A stretch of 64,000 bases of DNA from positions 2,945,001 through 3,009,000 of the forward strand of contig NZ_JAUCBZ010000015.1 in NCBI RefSeq assembly GCF_034676545.1, read 5' to 3'. The notes below the pieces were generated by a model. The model saw only the letters and a list, made by a program, of their open reading frames with translations. It searched no databases and was not told the DNA's origin. The DNA is from Pararhodobacter sp. Its GTDB lineage: Bacteria > Pseudomonadota > Alphaproteobacteria > Rhodobacterales > Rhodobacteraceae. Positions 55,173 through 62,933 of the stretch are shown piece by piece (position 1 is the first letter of the stretch; each line of letters opens with the position of its first letter). The position numbers and the translations under genes are program-made.

Positions 55173-56048
55173 ATGATTGTCCGTGACACACCTCACCTGA
55201 CCCGATGGCAACGCGACCGGCGTGCCTTTATCGAACACCGCATTTTCTGGCATGGGTCGATCGGGCTGGCCGACCTGATGTCCGTGATGGAGATCAGTCG
55301 GGCGCAGGCATCGAAGGATCTTAACGGGTACATTGCCGATCACCCTGAGCATCTATTCTACGACAAGAGCGCCCGGACTTACGTGATGGGAGAAGGTTTT
55401 GATGCGCATTACCTGTCGATTGATCCGGCTGAGTATCTGGCGGATCTCGCTGCGGTCGCTCAGGGCGCGCAGGTGCCGAAATCGGATTGGATCGTCGATC
55501 ATCCCAGCATTCTAACGCCGACAGTGCCCGCGCGAGGGCTTAGGGCCACAACGGTGCGCAACGTCTTGATGGCTTGCGCTCAGGGGCGACAGTTATCCGT
55601 CACCTATCAATCCATGTCGTCGCCAAAGCCGATCGGGCGTGACATTGCACCACACGGGGTGGCCCATGACGGATTTCGGTGGCATGCGCGGGCCTATTGT
55701 TTCAGGGATGGCATCTTCAAGGATTTCGTCCTGAGCCGTATTCTGACCAGCCAGCTATCCGGCACGTCCGAGATAGATGCCCAGTTGGATACCGATTGGG
55801 TGGAGCCGATCACCTTACAGATTGCAGCGCATCCGGCCCTCTCCGACAATCAGCGACGTGTGGTTGAATTGGATTACGGCATGACCAACGGCACCGCCGA
55901 GGTCGTCGTCCGGAAATGCCTCCTGTTTTATAATCTCAAACGACTTGGCTTGGACACCGATCCTGAGGCGCGCGCGCCCCAAGATCAGCACATCGTGCTG
56001 GTCAACAGGTCGGAGGTGCAAGCCGCACTGGGAAGACAATCAGCATGA
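55173..56048 (+). CDS. brxR: BREX operon WYL-domain regulator BrxR
   Basis: A 291-residue protein: a winged helix-turn-helix (GLADLMSVMEISRAQASKDL), a WYL domain (~residues 120-195, with VTYQSMSSPK and HGVAHDGFRWHARAYC) and a C-terminal extension. This matches the WYL regulators that head many BREX operons and repress them. The ATG at 55173 fits the family start; a longer frame runs upstream to 55113. Its end overlaps brxA by four bases. It appears intact. Confidence 0.82.
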   Translation: MIVRDTPHLTRWQRDRRAFIEHRIFWHGSIGLADLMSVMEISRAQASKDLNGYIADHPEHLFYDKSARTYVMGEGFDAHYLSIDPAEYLADLAAVAQGAQVPKSDWIVDHPSILTPTVPARGLRATTVRNVLMACAQGRQLSVTYQSMSSPKPIGRDIAPHGVAHDGFRWHARAYCFRDGIFKDFVLSRILTSQLSGTSEIDAQLDTDWVEPITLQIAAHPALSDNQRRVVELDYGMTNGTAEVVVRKCLLFYNLKRLGLDTDPEARAPQDQHIVLVNRSEVQAALGRQSA

Positions 56049-56659
56049 GCAAAGTACATCACAACAAGTACAGAATGTCGTTCAGCACGGGCGGGCTTTT
56101 CATCAATGAAAGTGTCGCGGTCGCCCGGCTTCATATCGAGGGCGAGCCTTGGGAGCAAACCGTGCTACGCGCCATGGATCAAGGTGCGACGCTGCTTCCG
56201 AAAGCAGCGTCCAATCGTCGTACGCTGCGCGAAATCGCGAACCGTTTACAGACCTTGTCTACGGAAGAACGCAATTTCCTGCTGGATGAGGCTGATCGCA
56301 CCGACCAGCAGGCATTGCTCTGGTTGTCCACATGCCGGGCCTATCGGTTCGTTCGTGAATTTGCGCTCGAGGTCATCCGCGAACGTCATCTTTCCTATCA
56401 GGTCGACTTGCCTCTGGAATCCTTTGACATTCTCTTCGAGGCCAAGGCGGAGTGGGATGAAGATCTGGCAAAACTCAGCACTTCCACCCGCAAAAAACTG
56501 CGACAGGTCATGTTTCGCATAATGCGCGACGCGGGCGTCATAACCAGCGCAAATCGCATCCAGTCAGCCATTCTTTCGCCGCGATTGAAAACGATGCTTG
56601 AAGTCGAGAATCCGGCAGAGCTTGCCCTCTTTCCCGGCATAGCAATGGACGGAGCATGA
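56045..56659 (+). CDS. brxA: BREX protein BrxA (DUF1819)
   Basis: A 204-residue helical protein matching the BrxA/DUF1819 family: YRMSFSTGGLFINESV at the start, RTLREIANRLQTLS in the middle, LWLSTCRAYRFVREFALEV, and KLRQVMFRIMRDAGVI towards the end. BrxA is a small DNA-binding component of BREX phage defence. It is full length, overlapping brxR and brxB by four bases each. Confidence 0.88.
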   Translation: MSKVHHNKYRMSFSTGGLFINESVAVARLHIEGEPWEQTVLRAMDQGATLLPKAASNRRTLREIANRLQTLSTEERNFLLDEADRTDQQALLWLSTCRAYRFVREFALEVIRERHLSYQVDLPLESFDILFEAKAEWDEDLAKLSTSTRKKLRQVMFRIMRDAGVITSANRIQSAILSPRLKTMLEVENPAELALFPGIAMDGA

Positions 56660-57063
56660 GTATGAAGCCCGCGTTGAGCAGAAGAGAACGCGCTGAGCAC
56701 CTCTACCGCGTCATTACCAGCGAACAATTCCTGACAAAGCAGGGCCTTGGCAATGAAGTGCCGTTCTTCATCTACCCCTTTCCGGCTGAGGAAGGCCTGT
56801 CGATTGTCGATGATCGCAAGGATCTGGTCTCCCGCGTCGGCCATTCCGGCGTGCGTGTGCTGGACCTGAGCCTTTACGATATCGCGCTGGAAATCTTGGA
56901 AGAGCGTGACATTCTCGAACAGGTTCTGGAAATCGAGGCCGACAGCGAAAAATCCGAGATAAAAGAGCTGCTTCAAGGCGTCCTCGACCCGGAAACCCAT
57001 CTGATTGTAGATTTCCACGCGGAAGTGAGCCGGGTTTTCCATCGAGAAGTGAGCCACCTCTAG
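56656..57063 (+). pseudogene. brxB: BREX protein BrxB (DUF1788), truncated by IS21
   Basis: The native part is about 116 residues: LSRRERAEHLYRVITSEQF, GLGNEVPFFIYPF, and ELLQGVLDPETHLI are clear BrxB motifs. At base 57006 the frame enters the left end of the IS21 element and ends after 19 element-encoded residues (VDFHAEVSRVFHREVSHL). BrxB is usually about 200 residues, so roughly the last 40% is lost. Not expected to work. Confidence 0.87.
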
Positions 57064-57078
57064 GTTATGTTTCGGGTT

Positions 57079-57873
57079 TCAGGCTTTGGTCAATACGTGA
57101 TTGTCCTCCCTCTTTTTCTGCGCCGCGGTGGCTGCACTGGTTTTGAAGCGGAAGCTGTCGTTGCCGGTCTCGAGGATGTGGCAACGATGGGTCAGGCGGT
57201 CGAGGAGTGCGGTCGTCATCTTGGGATCGCCGAAGACGGTGGCCCATTCGCTGAAGCTCAGGTTTGTGGTGATGACGACGCTGGTGCGTTCGTAAAGTTT
57301 GCTGAGCAGATGGAAGAGCAGCGCACCGCCTGATGCACTGAACGGCAGGTAGCCGAGCTCGTCGAGGATCACGAGATCCAGGCGGACGAGGCTTTCGGCA
57401 AGCTGTCCGGCTTTGCCTTTGGCCTTCTCCTGTTCGAGCGTATTGACGAGCTCGATGGTCGAGAAGAAGCGAACCTTGCGGCGGTGATGCTCGACAGCCT
57501 GCACGCCAAGGGCTGTCGCGACATGCGTTTTGCCAGTCCCAGGGCCCCCGATCAGCACAACGTTCTGGGCACCGTCCATGAACTCGCCCCGATGAAGTTG
57601 GCGCACCGTGGCCTCATTGATCTCACTGGCCGCGAAGTCGAAGGCGGTCAGATCCTTGTAAGCCGGGAAGCGAGCGGCCTTCATGTGATAGGCAATGGAC
57701 CGGACCTCCCGCTCGGCCACTTCGGCCTTCAGCAATTGAGCGAGCATCGGCACCGCAGCATCAAAGGCTGGTGCGCCTTGTTCCATGAGGTCGGTGACGG
57801 CTTGGGCCATGCCATGCATCTTCAAACTGCGCAGCATGATGATGATGGCACCGCTGGCGGGATCATGACGCAT
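57079..57873 (-). CDS. istB: IS21 helper ATPase IstB
   Basis: A 264-residue AAA+ ATPase: Walker A GGPGTGKTH, Walker B LVILDELGYLPF, sensor 1 VITTNLSF and the DRLTHRCHI segment. IstB remodels target DNA and helps the IstA transposase. The ATG at 57873 overlaps the istA stop by 11 bases, so translation is coupled; longer in-frame starts lie within istA. Intact. Confidence 0.93.
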   Translation of the reverse strand: MRHDPASGAIIIMLRSLKMHGMAQAVTDLMEQGAPAFDAAVPMLAQLLKAEVAEREVRSIAYHMKAARFPAYKDLTAFDFAASEINEATVRQLHRGEFMDGAQNVVLIGGPGTGKTHVATALGVQAVEHHRRKVRFFSTIELVNTLEQEKAKGKAGQLAESLVRLDLVILDELGYLPFSASGGALLFHLLSKLYERTSVVITTNLSFSEWATVFGDPKMTTALLDRLTHRCHILETGNDSFRFKTSAATAAQKKREDNHVLTKA

Positions 57874-59395
57874 GGCGGCCTCCGGCGGTCCGGGCCCGCA
57901 GGCCGTCATAGCGTTCGACATTCGCCTTTGGCTCACTGCGCAAAGCCAGTGCCTGTGGTGTTTCGATGTCCGGCCCACCAATCGTCTTTCCGTCAATAAG
58001 ACGGTGCAGAAGGTTCAGAACGTGAGTTTTGGTTGCCACGCCCTCAGCCAAGGCCATTTCCACGGCGACGAGCACGGCCTGTTCGTCGTGATGCAGAACC
58101 AGCGCCAAGATATCAACCATCTCTCTGTCACCGCCAGGCTTGCGCAACATAAGGTCTTGCAGCCGCTTGAAGGCCGGAGGGAATTCCACGAAGGGCGCGC
58201 CGTTCCTGAGCGCACCCGGCTTACGCTGAAGGACGGCCAGATAATGGCGCCAATCGTAAATCGTGCGTGGCGGGAGTTGGTGGCTGCGCTCAATCACCCG
58301 CACATGCTCGCACAGGATCTGACCCTCGGCAGCGACCACCAAACGCTCTGGATAAACCCGCAAGCTCACAGGCCGGTTCGCAAACGACGCTGGAACACTG
58401 TAGCGGTTGCGCTCGAAGCTGATTAGGCAGGTCGGGGACACCCGTTTGCTATGCTCGACAAAGCCATCGAAGGCGGGCGGCAATGGCATCAGCACGGGGT
58501 GTTCTGCGGCCCAGACGTCAGCAACATTCCCCGGCAGTGCTGCATGAGGAATCTCATTCCACAACGCCACACAGCGCTGTTCCAGCCAATCATTCAGGGC
58601 CGCGAGATCGGGGAAGTCCGGCATGGGTTGCCACAGACGGTGCCTGGCATCCTGCACATTCTTCTCGATCTGCCCCTTCTCCCAGCCGGCGGCAGGATTG
58701 CAGAACGCTGGCTCGAACACGTAATGGTTGGCCATTGCGAGGAAGCGCATGTTGACCTGCCGCTCCTTCCCACGACCGACGCGGTCAACAGCGGTGCGCA
58801 TATTGTCGTAAATTCCACGCCCTGGAACGCCGCCGAAGACCCGGAACCCGTGGCAGTGAGCGTCGAACAGCATCTCGTGCGTTTGCAGCAGATACGCCCG
58901 AACCAGAAAGGCCCGGCTATACGACAGCTTGATATGGGCGACTTGTAGCTTGACGCGCTCGCCGCCCAAAACGGCAAAATCCTCGCTCCAGTCAAACTGG
59001 AATGCCTCGCCCGGACGAAACGACAGCGGCACGAAGATGCCGCGCCCTGTTGCCTGCTGCTCTCGCTGCCGATCTGCCCGCCAGTCACGCGCAAAAGCCG
59101 CGACCCGACCGTAAGACCCATCAAAGCCAAGCACCACCAGATCGGCATGCAGCTGCTTCAGCGTTCGCCGCTGCTTGCGCGACTTGGCCGCCTCCGTCTT
59201 CAGCCAACCGGCAAGCTTCTCGGCGAACGGATCGAGCTTGCTTTGCCGCTCCGGTGTCGCGAACTGCGGCTCGATCGTGCCCGCATTCAGATATTTTGTA
59301 ATCGTATTGCGCGACAATCCAGTGCGACGCGCAATCTCACGGATCGATAGCTTCTCCCGCAAAGACATCCGTCGAATAATGTTCAAAAGTCCCAT
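57863..59395 (-). CDS. istA: IS21 transposase IstA
   Basis: A 510-residue DDE transposase. The N-terminal helix-turn-helix is SIREIARRTGLSRNTITKYL; the catalytic residues appear as Asp in FQFDWSEDF, Asp in IYDNMRTAVDRV and Glu in GWEKGQIEKNVQD. The ATG at 59395 (MGLLNIIRRMSLREKL) is the likely start; an upstream in-frame start at 59455 would lie within the terminal repeat. Intact, so the element may still be active. Confidence 0.93.
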   Translation of the reverse strand: MGLLNIIRRMSLREKLSIREIARRTGLSRNTITKYLNAGTIEPQFATPERQSKLDPFAEKLAGWLKTEAAKSRKQRRTLKQLHADLVVLGFDGSYGRVAAFARDWRADRQREQQATGRGIFVPLSFRPGEAFQFDWSEDFAVLGGERVKLQVAHIKLSYSRAFLVRAYLLQTHEMLFDAHCHGFRVFGGVPGRGIYDNMRTAVDRVGRGKERQVNMRFLAMANHYVFEPAFCNPAAGWEKGQIEKNVQDARHRLWQPMPDFPDLAALNDWLEQRCVALWNEIPHAALPGNVADVWAAEHPVLMPLPPAFDGFVEHSKRVSPTCLISFERNRYSVPASFANRPVSLRVYPERLVVAAEGQILCEHVRVIERSHQLPPRTIYDWRHYLAVLQRKPGALRNGAPFVEFPPAFKRLQDLMLRKPGGDREMVDILALVLHHDEQAVLVAVEMALAEGVATKTHVLNLLHRLIDGKTIGGPDIETPQALALRSEPKANVERYDGLRARTAGGRHAS

Positions 59396-59508
59396 GTGTA
59401 TCACTCCGCTGCTCCCCGTTGCGCATCGCGCTGGGGGAAGGGTCACATGGCTCAAATCTCAGTGGAAATTATCCGTCTATCCGGCTCACTTCTGCGTGGA
59501 AATCTACA

Positions 59509-60207
59509 GATGCGACCTATCCGGATGTCGACTTCTATTATTCCGGGTCCGACGGCGAAAAGCGGCGTATCCAGACTGTTGAAGAGCAGGAGTTCCCGCA
59601 GTTCTATCATCGAAAACCGGCGCGGGATCCCGGACGGCAGGATGACGCCGAAACAGACGTGGTTGAGGTCGCGCCCGTCGCGGCACAGTCAGCGCCGACC
59701 AGCGCCCCGCAGAAACCGAAACCTGAAGAGGGCCATCACGTCTTTGCCGAAAACCGCAAGGGCGTCAGCTATGACACGCTGTTTGGCCCCTATGCCGATG
59801 GTGCCACCCGGATCGTGGTGACGGACCCCTATATTCGGTATTTCTACCAGATCAGGAACATGATGGAGTTCGTCGAAATGGTCATTCGGCGGAAAGCGCC
59901 TGAGGATCAGGTGGCCATCCATCTCGTGACAGGCCCGCATGACGGTGACATTCAAAAGCAGCGTGAGCTCCTGGAGAGCATTACCGAGGCCTGCACCGGA
60001 TCCGGCGTGGATTTCACCTGGGCCTTCGACACGTCAGGCAACGCCCATGCACGCGACATCGTGACAGACACTGGTTGGAAAATCGTGCTCGACCGCGGAT
60101 TGGACATCTTCCAGGCTCCGCTGCGTCGAGACGGTTTCAACCTTGGAGATCGCCTTCAGGACCATCGCATGTTGAAGGGTTTCTATGTGACGTATGTGAG
60201 GCAGTAG
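59509..60207 (+). pseudogene. 3' fragment of a BREX brxL-type gene (MIT_C/PLD-like C-terminal domain)
   Basis: Immediately to the right of the IS21 element an open frame runs for 232 codons without any start of its own. The translation reads TYPDVDFYYSGSDGEKRR, QTVEEQEFPQFYHRK, then EGHHVFAENRKGVSYDTLFG and VVTDPYIRYFYQIRNMMEF, HLVTGPHDGD, HARDIVTDTGWKIVLDRGLD. I recognise the MIT_C (phospholipase-D-like) domain that caps one form of the Lon-like BREX protein BrxL. The ATPase and protease parts are missing. The family match is from memory; that it comes from the same operon as brxA/brxB is strongly suggested by position and direction. Confidence 0.65.
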
Positions 60208-60356
60208 GCGACCCACAGCGAACCTTGGCCGTCACATCAAACGCTGCAGCGCAGCGTCTTCAAAGCGGACTTTCGTGGAATGATCCGTCGCCACGCTGCA
60301 GCCTCCCATTGGCGGCCGTGGGATGACGCATAGCAATTAGGCGACGCCAGCGTAAT

Positions 60357-61220
60357 TTAAGGCGACTTCGCGGGACGCTCCTTCTCCCGATAACAGGCAG
60401 TGCGTCGTCCATCCATTTCAAAGTACCGAAGTTCTAAAATATGCGTCTCATGCACGACCTGCCGCCAACTTGCGCATTCATACTTGGCAGGTAGTTCCTC
60501 GGGGTACCGCTTGGCTACCCATCTTCCCGCCTCAGCGACAGATGCCCACCCATCGACCGCCAGTGCATCGAAGGCTTCTCGCAAGGCGTTTACGATGCCC
60601 GAGGCATCGCAATTTACGTTTCCATCGCGGGAAATACCGTTGACGACTAAGTCTATGACCTCATCGGACTGCAAGGCCTCAGACATCGCCTGCCGCGTTT
60701 TCACCAGTGTTACCGCCCATTCCCGAAGTTGTCCAAGATGTTGGTCGATGTGGGCGTATGCGGTGATCAATGTTTCTTGCGCGCCACGGCATCCATCCGA
60801 GCTCGCAATGTCATGTTGATCGATAAAGTGGTGAACCAGAGTGTTCCGCAGACGCACCAATTCTTTCAATTCACTCTCGACCCGGACGAACTCTGCGGCC
60901 GGTAAGCCAAGCTTAATCTGCATGGCGAACCAATTGACGTTCTCAGGGGAGTTGGTTTCCGTCCCTTCGTTGGGGTCGATTTCACCCGCAACGAAATACG
61001 ATCCAAGGAGTTCGCCAACCAAGGTGCCCAGTGTCTTAAGGGCTGTGCCGTCGATCTGCGTGGACCGTGCCTGTTCCAAGCTATTCATCGGCCCCGAGAG
61101 CTTATGATCCACGACCATGGCTTTGATCAGCCGCTCAACCTGTTGCAGCCGTAACATGCATCGCCCCAGCAAACGCTGAACGTCGCGCTGAAGTGTCCGC
61201 AGTTCATCGTCGTTTGACAT
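60357..61220 (-). CDS. Unknown protein with possible OST-HTH/LOTUS-like C-terminus
   Basis: About 287 residues from the ATG at 61220 (MSNDDELRTLQRDVQ); the frame is open further upstream but without protein-like sequence. Residues ~1-190 are helical, with RLRNTLVHHFID resembling the RNase/HEPN-type R(4-6)H motif region. The C-terminal ~70 residues (ALAVDGWASVAEAGRWVAKR ... ASWRQVVHETHI) resemble a LOTUS/OST-HTH winged helix that binds RNA. It stands beside the BREX remains and could be an unrelated defence or regulatory gene. Function not established. Confidence 0.55.
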   Translation of the reverse strand: MSNDDELRTLQRDVQRLLGRCMLRLQQVERLIKAMVVDHKLSGPMNSLEQARSTQIDGTALKTLGTLVGELLGSYFVAGEIDPNEGTETNSPENVNWFAMQIKLGLPAAEFVRVESELKELVRLRNTLVHHFIDQHDIASSDGCRGAQETLITAYAHIDQHLGQLREWAVTLVKTRQAMSEALQSDEVIDLVVNGISRDGNVNCDASGIVNALREAFDALAVDGWASVAEAGRWVAKRYPEELPAKYECASWRQVVHETHILELRYFEMDGRRTACYREKERPAKSP

Positions 61221-61399
61221 CGTCATCGTACAATCCGGTCTCAGGCCCACTAACATCAACCATATTCCGACCCGAGATGCGATGCAGCTTGTCATTCTGC
61301 CATTCGTGCAGAGCGCAGCGTTTTCGGCGCTCGGAGGTTGGCCGGCGGCGGGAACATAGCCAAAGCCAACCACGTCGCGGGGTTAGCCCGTAGGTCAGT

Positions 61400-62218
61400 T
61401 CAGCGCTGCCGACGGGCCGCCAGCCAGAGGTCCCACGCCGCCATATCGCCCGCGAAAGCATTGAGGTCGCTCTGACCCGCCACACCAGGGACGACACCGG
61501 TTCCACTGTATTGCCAGAAGCTCCAGTGTTCACCGGGATACCGTGTCGAGGGATGGTCGGCGACCGCGCGCAGCCAGAACTCGACAGTCTCAAGGGTGCC
61601 GAGATCGTTGTCTTGGTAGAAATCCGGCGTGACATAGACAACTGGCGCTGTGCCGTAATGCGCTGTAATCATGCGGGCAAAGGTCTCGATGTCGGCGCGG
61701 ATCTGCGACGGTGGGGGCCGCAGCCGGCAGGTGGGCGAGTGGTTGTTCCATTCCATGTCCAACACCGGCGGCAGATCACCGGGAACGCGCGGCACGTTGG
61801 CAATGAACCAGCGCGCCTGCTCGGCGATGTCACGACACGGGTAATAGAAATGATAGGCGCCCACTGGCACGCCTGCCTCCCGCGCGCTTCGCGCGTTGAG
61901 CCCATATCCCGGGTCGAGCCGGTCGCCGCCCTCGGTCGCCTTCAGCCAGGCAAACCGCACACCGGCAGCCCGGGCGGCGACGAAGTCGATCAGCCCGTTA
62001 TACCGCGCGGCGTCGATGCCGTGGACCGCGTAGTGGGCCGGTGTGAGGCCGGTCCAGTCGTGCGGATCCGTGTCGCCAAACTGCGCGGGAATCCCCGGTG
62101 CGCGATAATCACCGGCGTTGAGCACCCGCGGTGCAAGAAGGCCCGGCACCGAGGATTGCCCGCCGCCGCAGCCCACAAGCGCCAACACCAAGGCTAAAAG
62201 TGTGAAGATCTTCGTCAT
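61400..62218 (-). CDS. GH25 lysozyme-like lipoprotein
   Basis: A 272-residue protein from the ATG at 62218. The signal peptide ends in a lipobox (LALVGC), so it should be anchored to a membrane. The glycoside hydrolase 25 fold follows: HGIDAARYNGLIDF at the start of the barrel, FAWLKATEGGD, GAYHFYYP, and the catalytic DxE in VLDMEWN, ending WSFWQYSGTG. It would cleave the glycan strand of peptidoglycan. No phage gene is adjacent; it is a cell-wall enzyme or a former prophage gene. Confidence 0.87.
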   Translation of the reverse strand: MTKIFTLLALVLALVGCGGGQSSVPGLLAPRVLNAGDYRAPGIPAQFGDTDPHDWTGLTPAHYAVHGIDAARYNGLIDFVAARAAGVRFAWLKATEGGDRLDPGYGLNARSAREAGVPVGAYHFYYPCRDIAEQARWFIANVPRVPGDLPPVLDMEWNNHSPTCRLRPPPSQIRADIETFARMITAHYGTAPVVYVTPDFYQDNDLGTLETVEFWLRAVADHPSTRYPGEHWSFWQYSGTGVVPGVAGQSDLNAFAGDMAAWDLWLAARRQR

Positions 62219-62239
62219 CCGCGTCACCAACCCCGTCTG

Positions 62240-62439
62240 CATGCCCGGGCCACAATCGCATGATGGCCCCGAATTGGATCGTCGAGCATGCCGCCGCCGA
62301 TTGCAACCAGATCGGCCCTCCCGTCAGCGAGGATTGTCTCGGCCTGTGATCCGGTCAGGATCATGCCGACAACAGCGATCGTCACACCGTCCTCCCTCCA
62401 AACATCGGCCGAGACCCCAGTCCCACATCCCGGTGCCAC
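62240..62439 (-). pseudogene. C-terminal scrap of an old-yellow-enzyme-type oxidoreductase
   Basis: On the minus strand the translation gives VTIAVVGMILTGSQAETILA, then DGRADLVAIGGGMLDDP, the FMN-phosphate-binding end of NADH:flavin oxidoreductases (usual form VGLITDPxQAExILADGxADLVALGR). No upstream part of the gene is present. It lies just upstream of the lysozyme-like gene. Confidence 0.6.
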
Positions 62440-62933
62440 GGGCGGTGGCGAGGTGATGGGCGAAACTTTGGCGAGGGCGTTGCAAACACCAATCACAGGT
62501 GAACGGCAGGGGTTTGTGGCGTCAGAACTGTTGGCTGCCGCAAACCCGACGTTGTATCGTCACCGCCCGTTGCGGCCTTTCATCACCGCCTCAAGATGCT
62601 GCGATGCGGCCCGTCGAAGCGGCCATTGGTGCGCGGTGCAGCATTTTGTCGGCCAGAACGTCGGTCTGGCGGGACGACGCTGACACCGATGTTCTGGGCG
62701 CGAAGGACCGCTTTTATAACTATGTGACTACGGCAAAAATTCGGGCGGTGAAATGCCGCCATTTGAAGCGCACTTCCCTGCTTCTCAGCGAAAAGTCGAG
62801 GTGAATGGCGTCGGAGTTCGTGTTTATGACAGTCGTCATTCCTCATGGGCATGGGAAGAATCGAAGGATCCAAGCGACCTTGTCCAGATCGCGACGTGGT
62901 CGCTTGGGCTTCGGCGTCATGGTTCGCAGCCGC
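62440..62933. other. Gene-free stretch
   Basis: I see no gene that can be supported on either strand. It probably holds further decayed DNA linked to the old-yellow-enzyme scrap. Confidence 0.45.

Larger units (their letters stand above)
57006..59508 (-). mobile_element. Complete IS21-family insertion sequence (2,503 bp)
   Basis: The element is bounded by inverted ends TGTAGATTTCCACGC(G/A)GAAGTGAGCCGG (read inwards; the first 15 bases are identical at both ends, and the outermost bases are TG...CA). GAAGTGAGCC is repeated inside the left end (57022-57031 and 57046-57055), as is usual for IS21 multiple terminal binding sites. It carries istA and istB in the expected order on the minus strand. 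The flanks share only GAT (57003-57005 and 59509-59511), too short to be sure of a target duplication, which fits a deletion next to the element. Confidence 0.9.

Noticed and set aside
62760..62835. Minus-strand start resembling a flagellin N-terminus (MTTVINTNSDA)
   Set aside because: Similarity stops after about ten residues, and no flagellin-like heptad sequence follows. Taken as chance.
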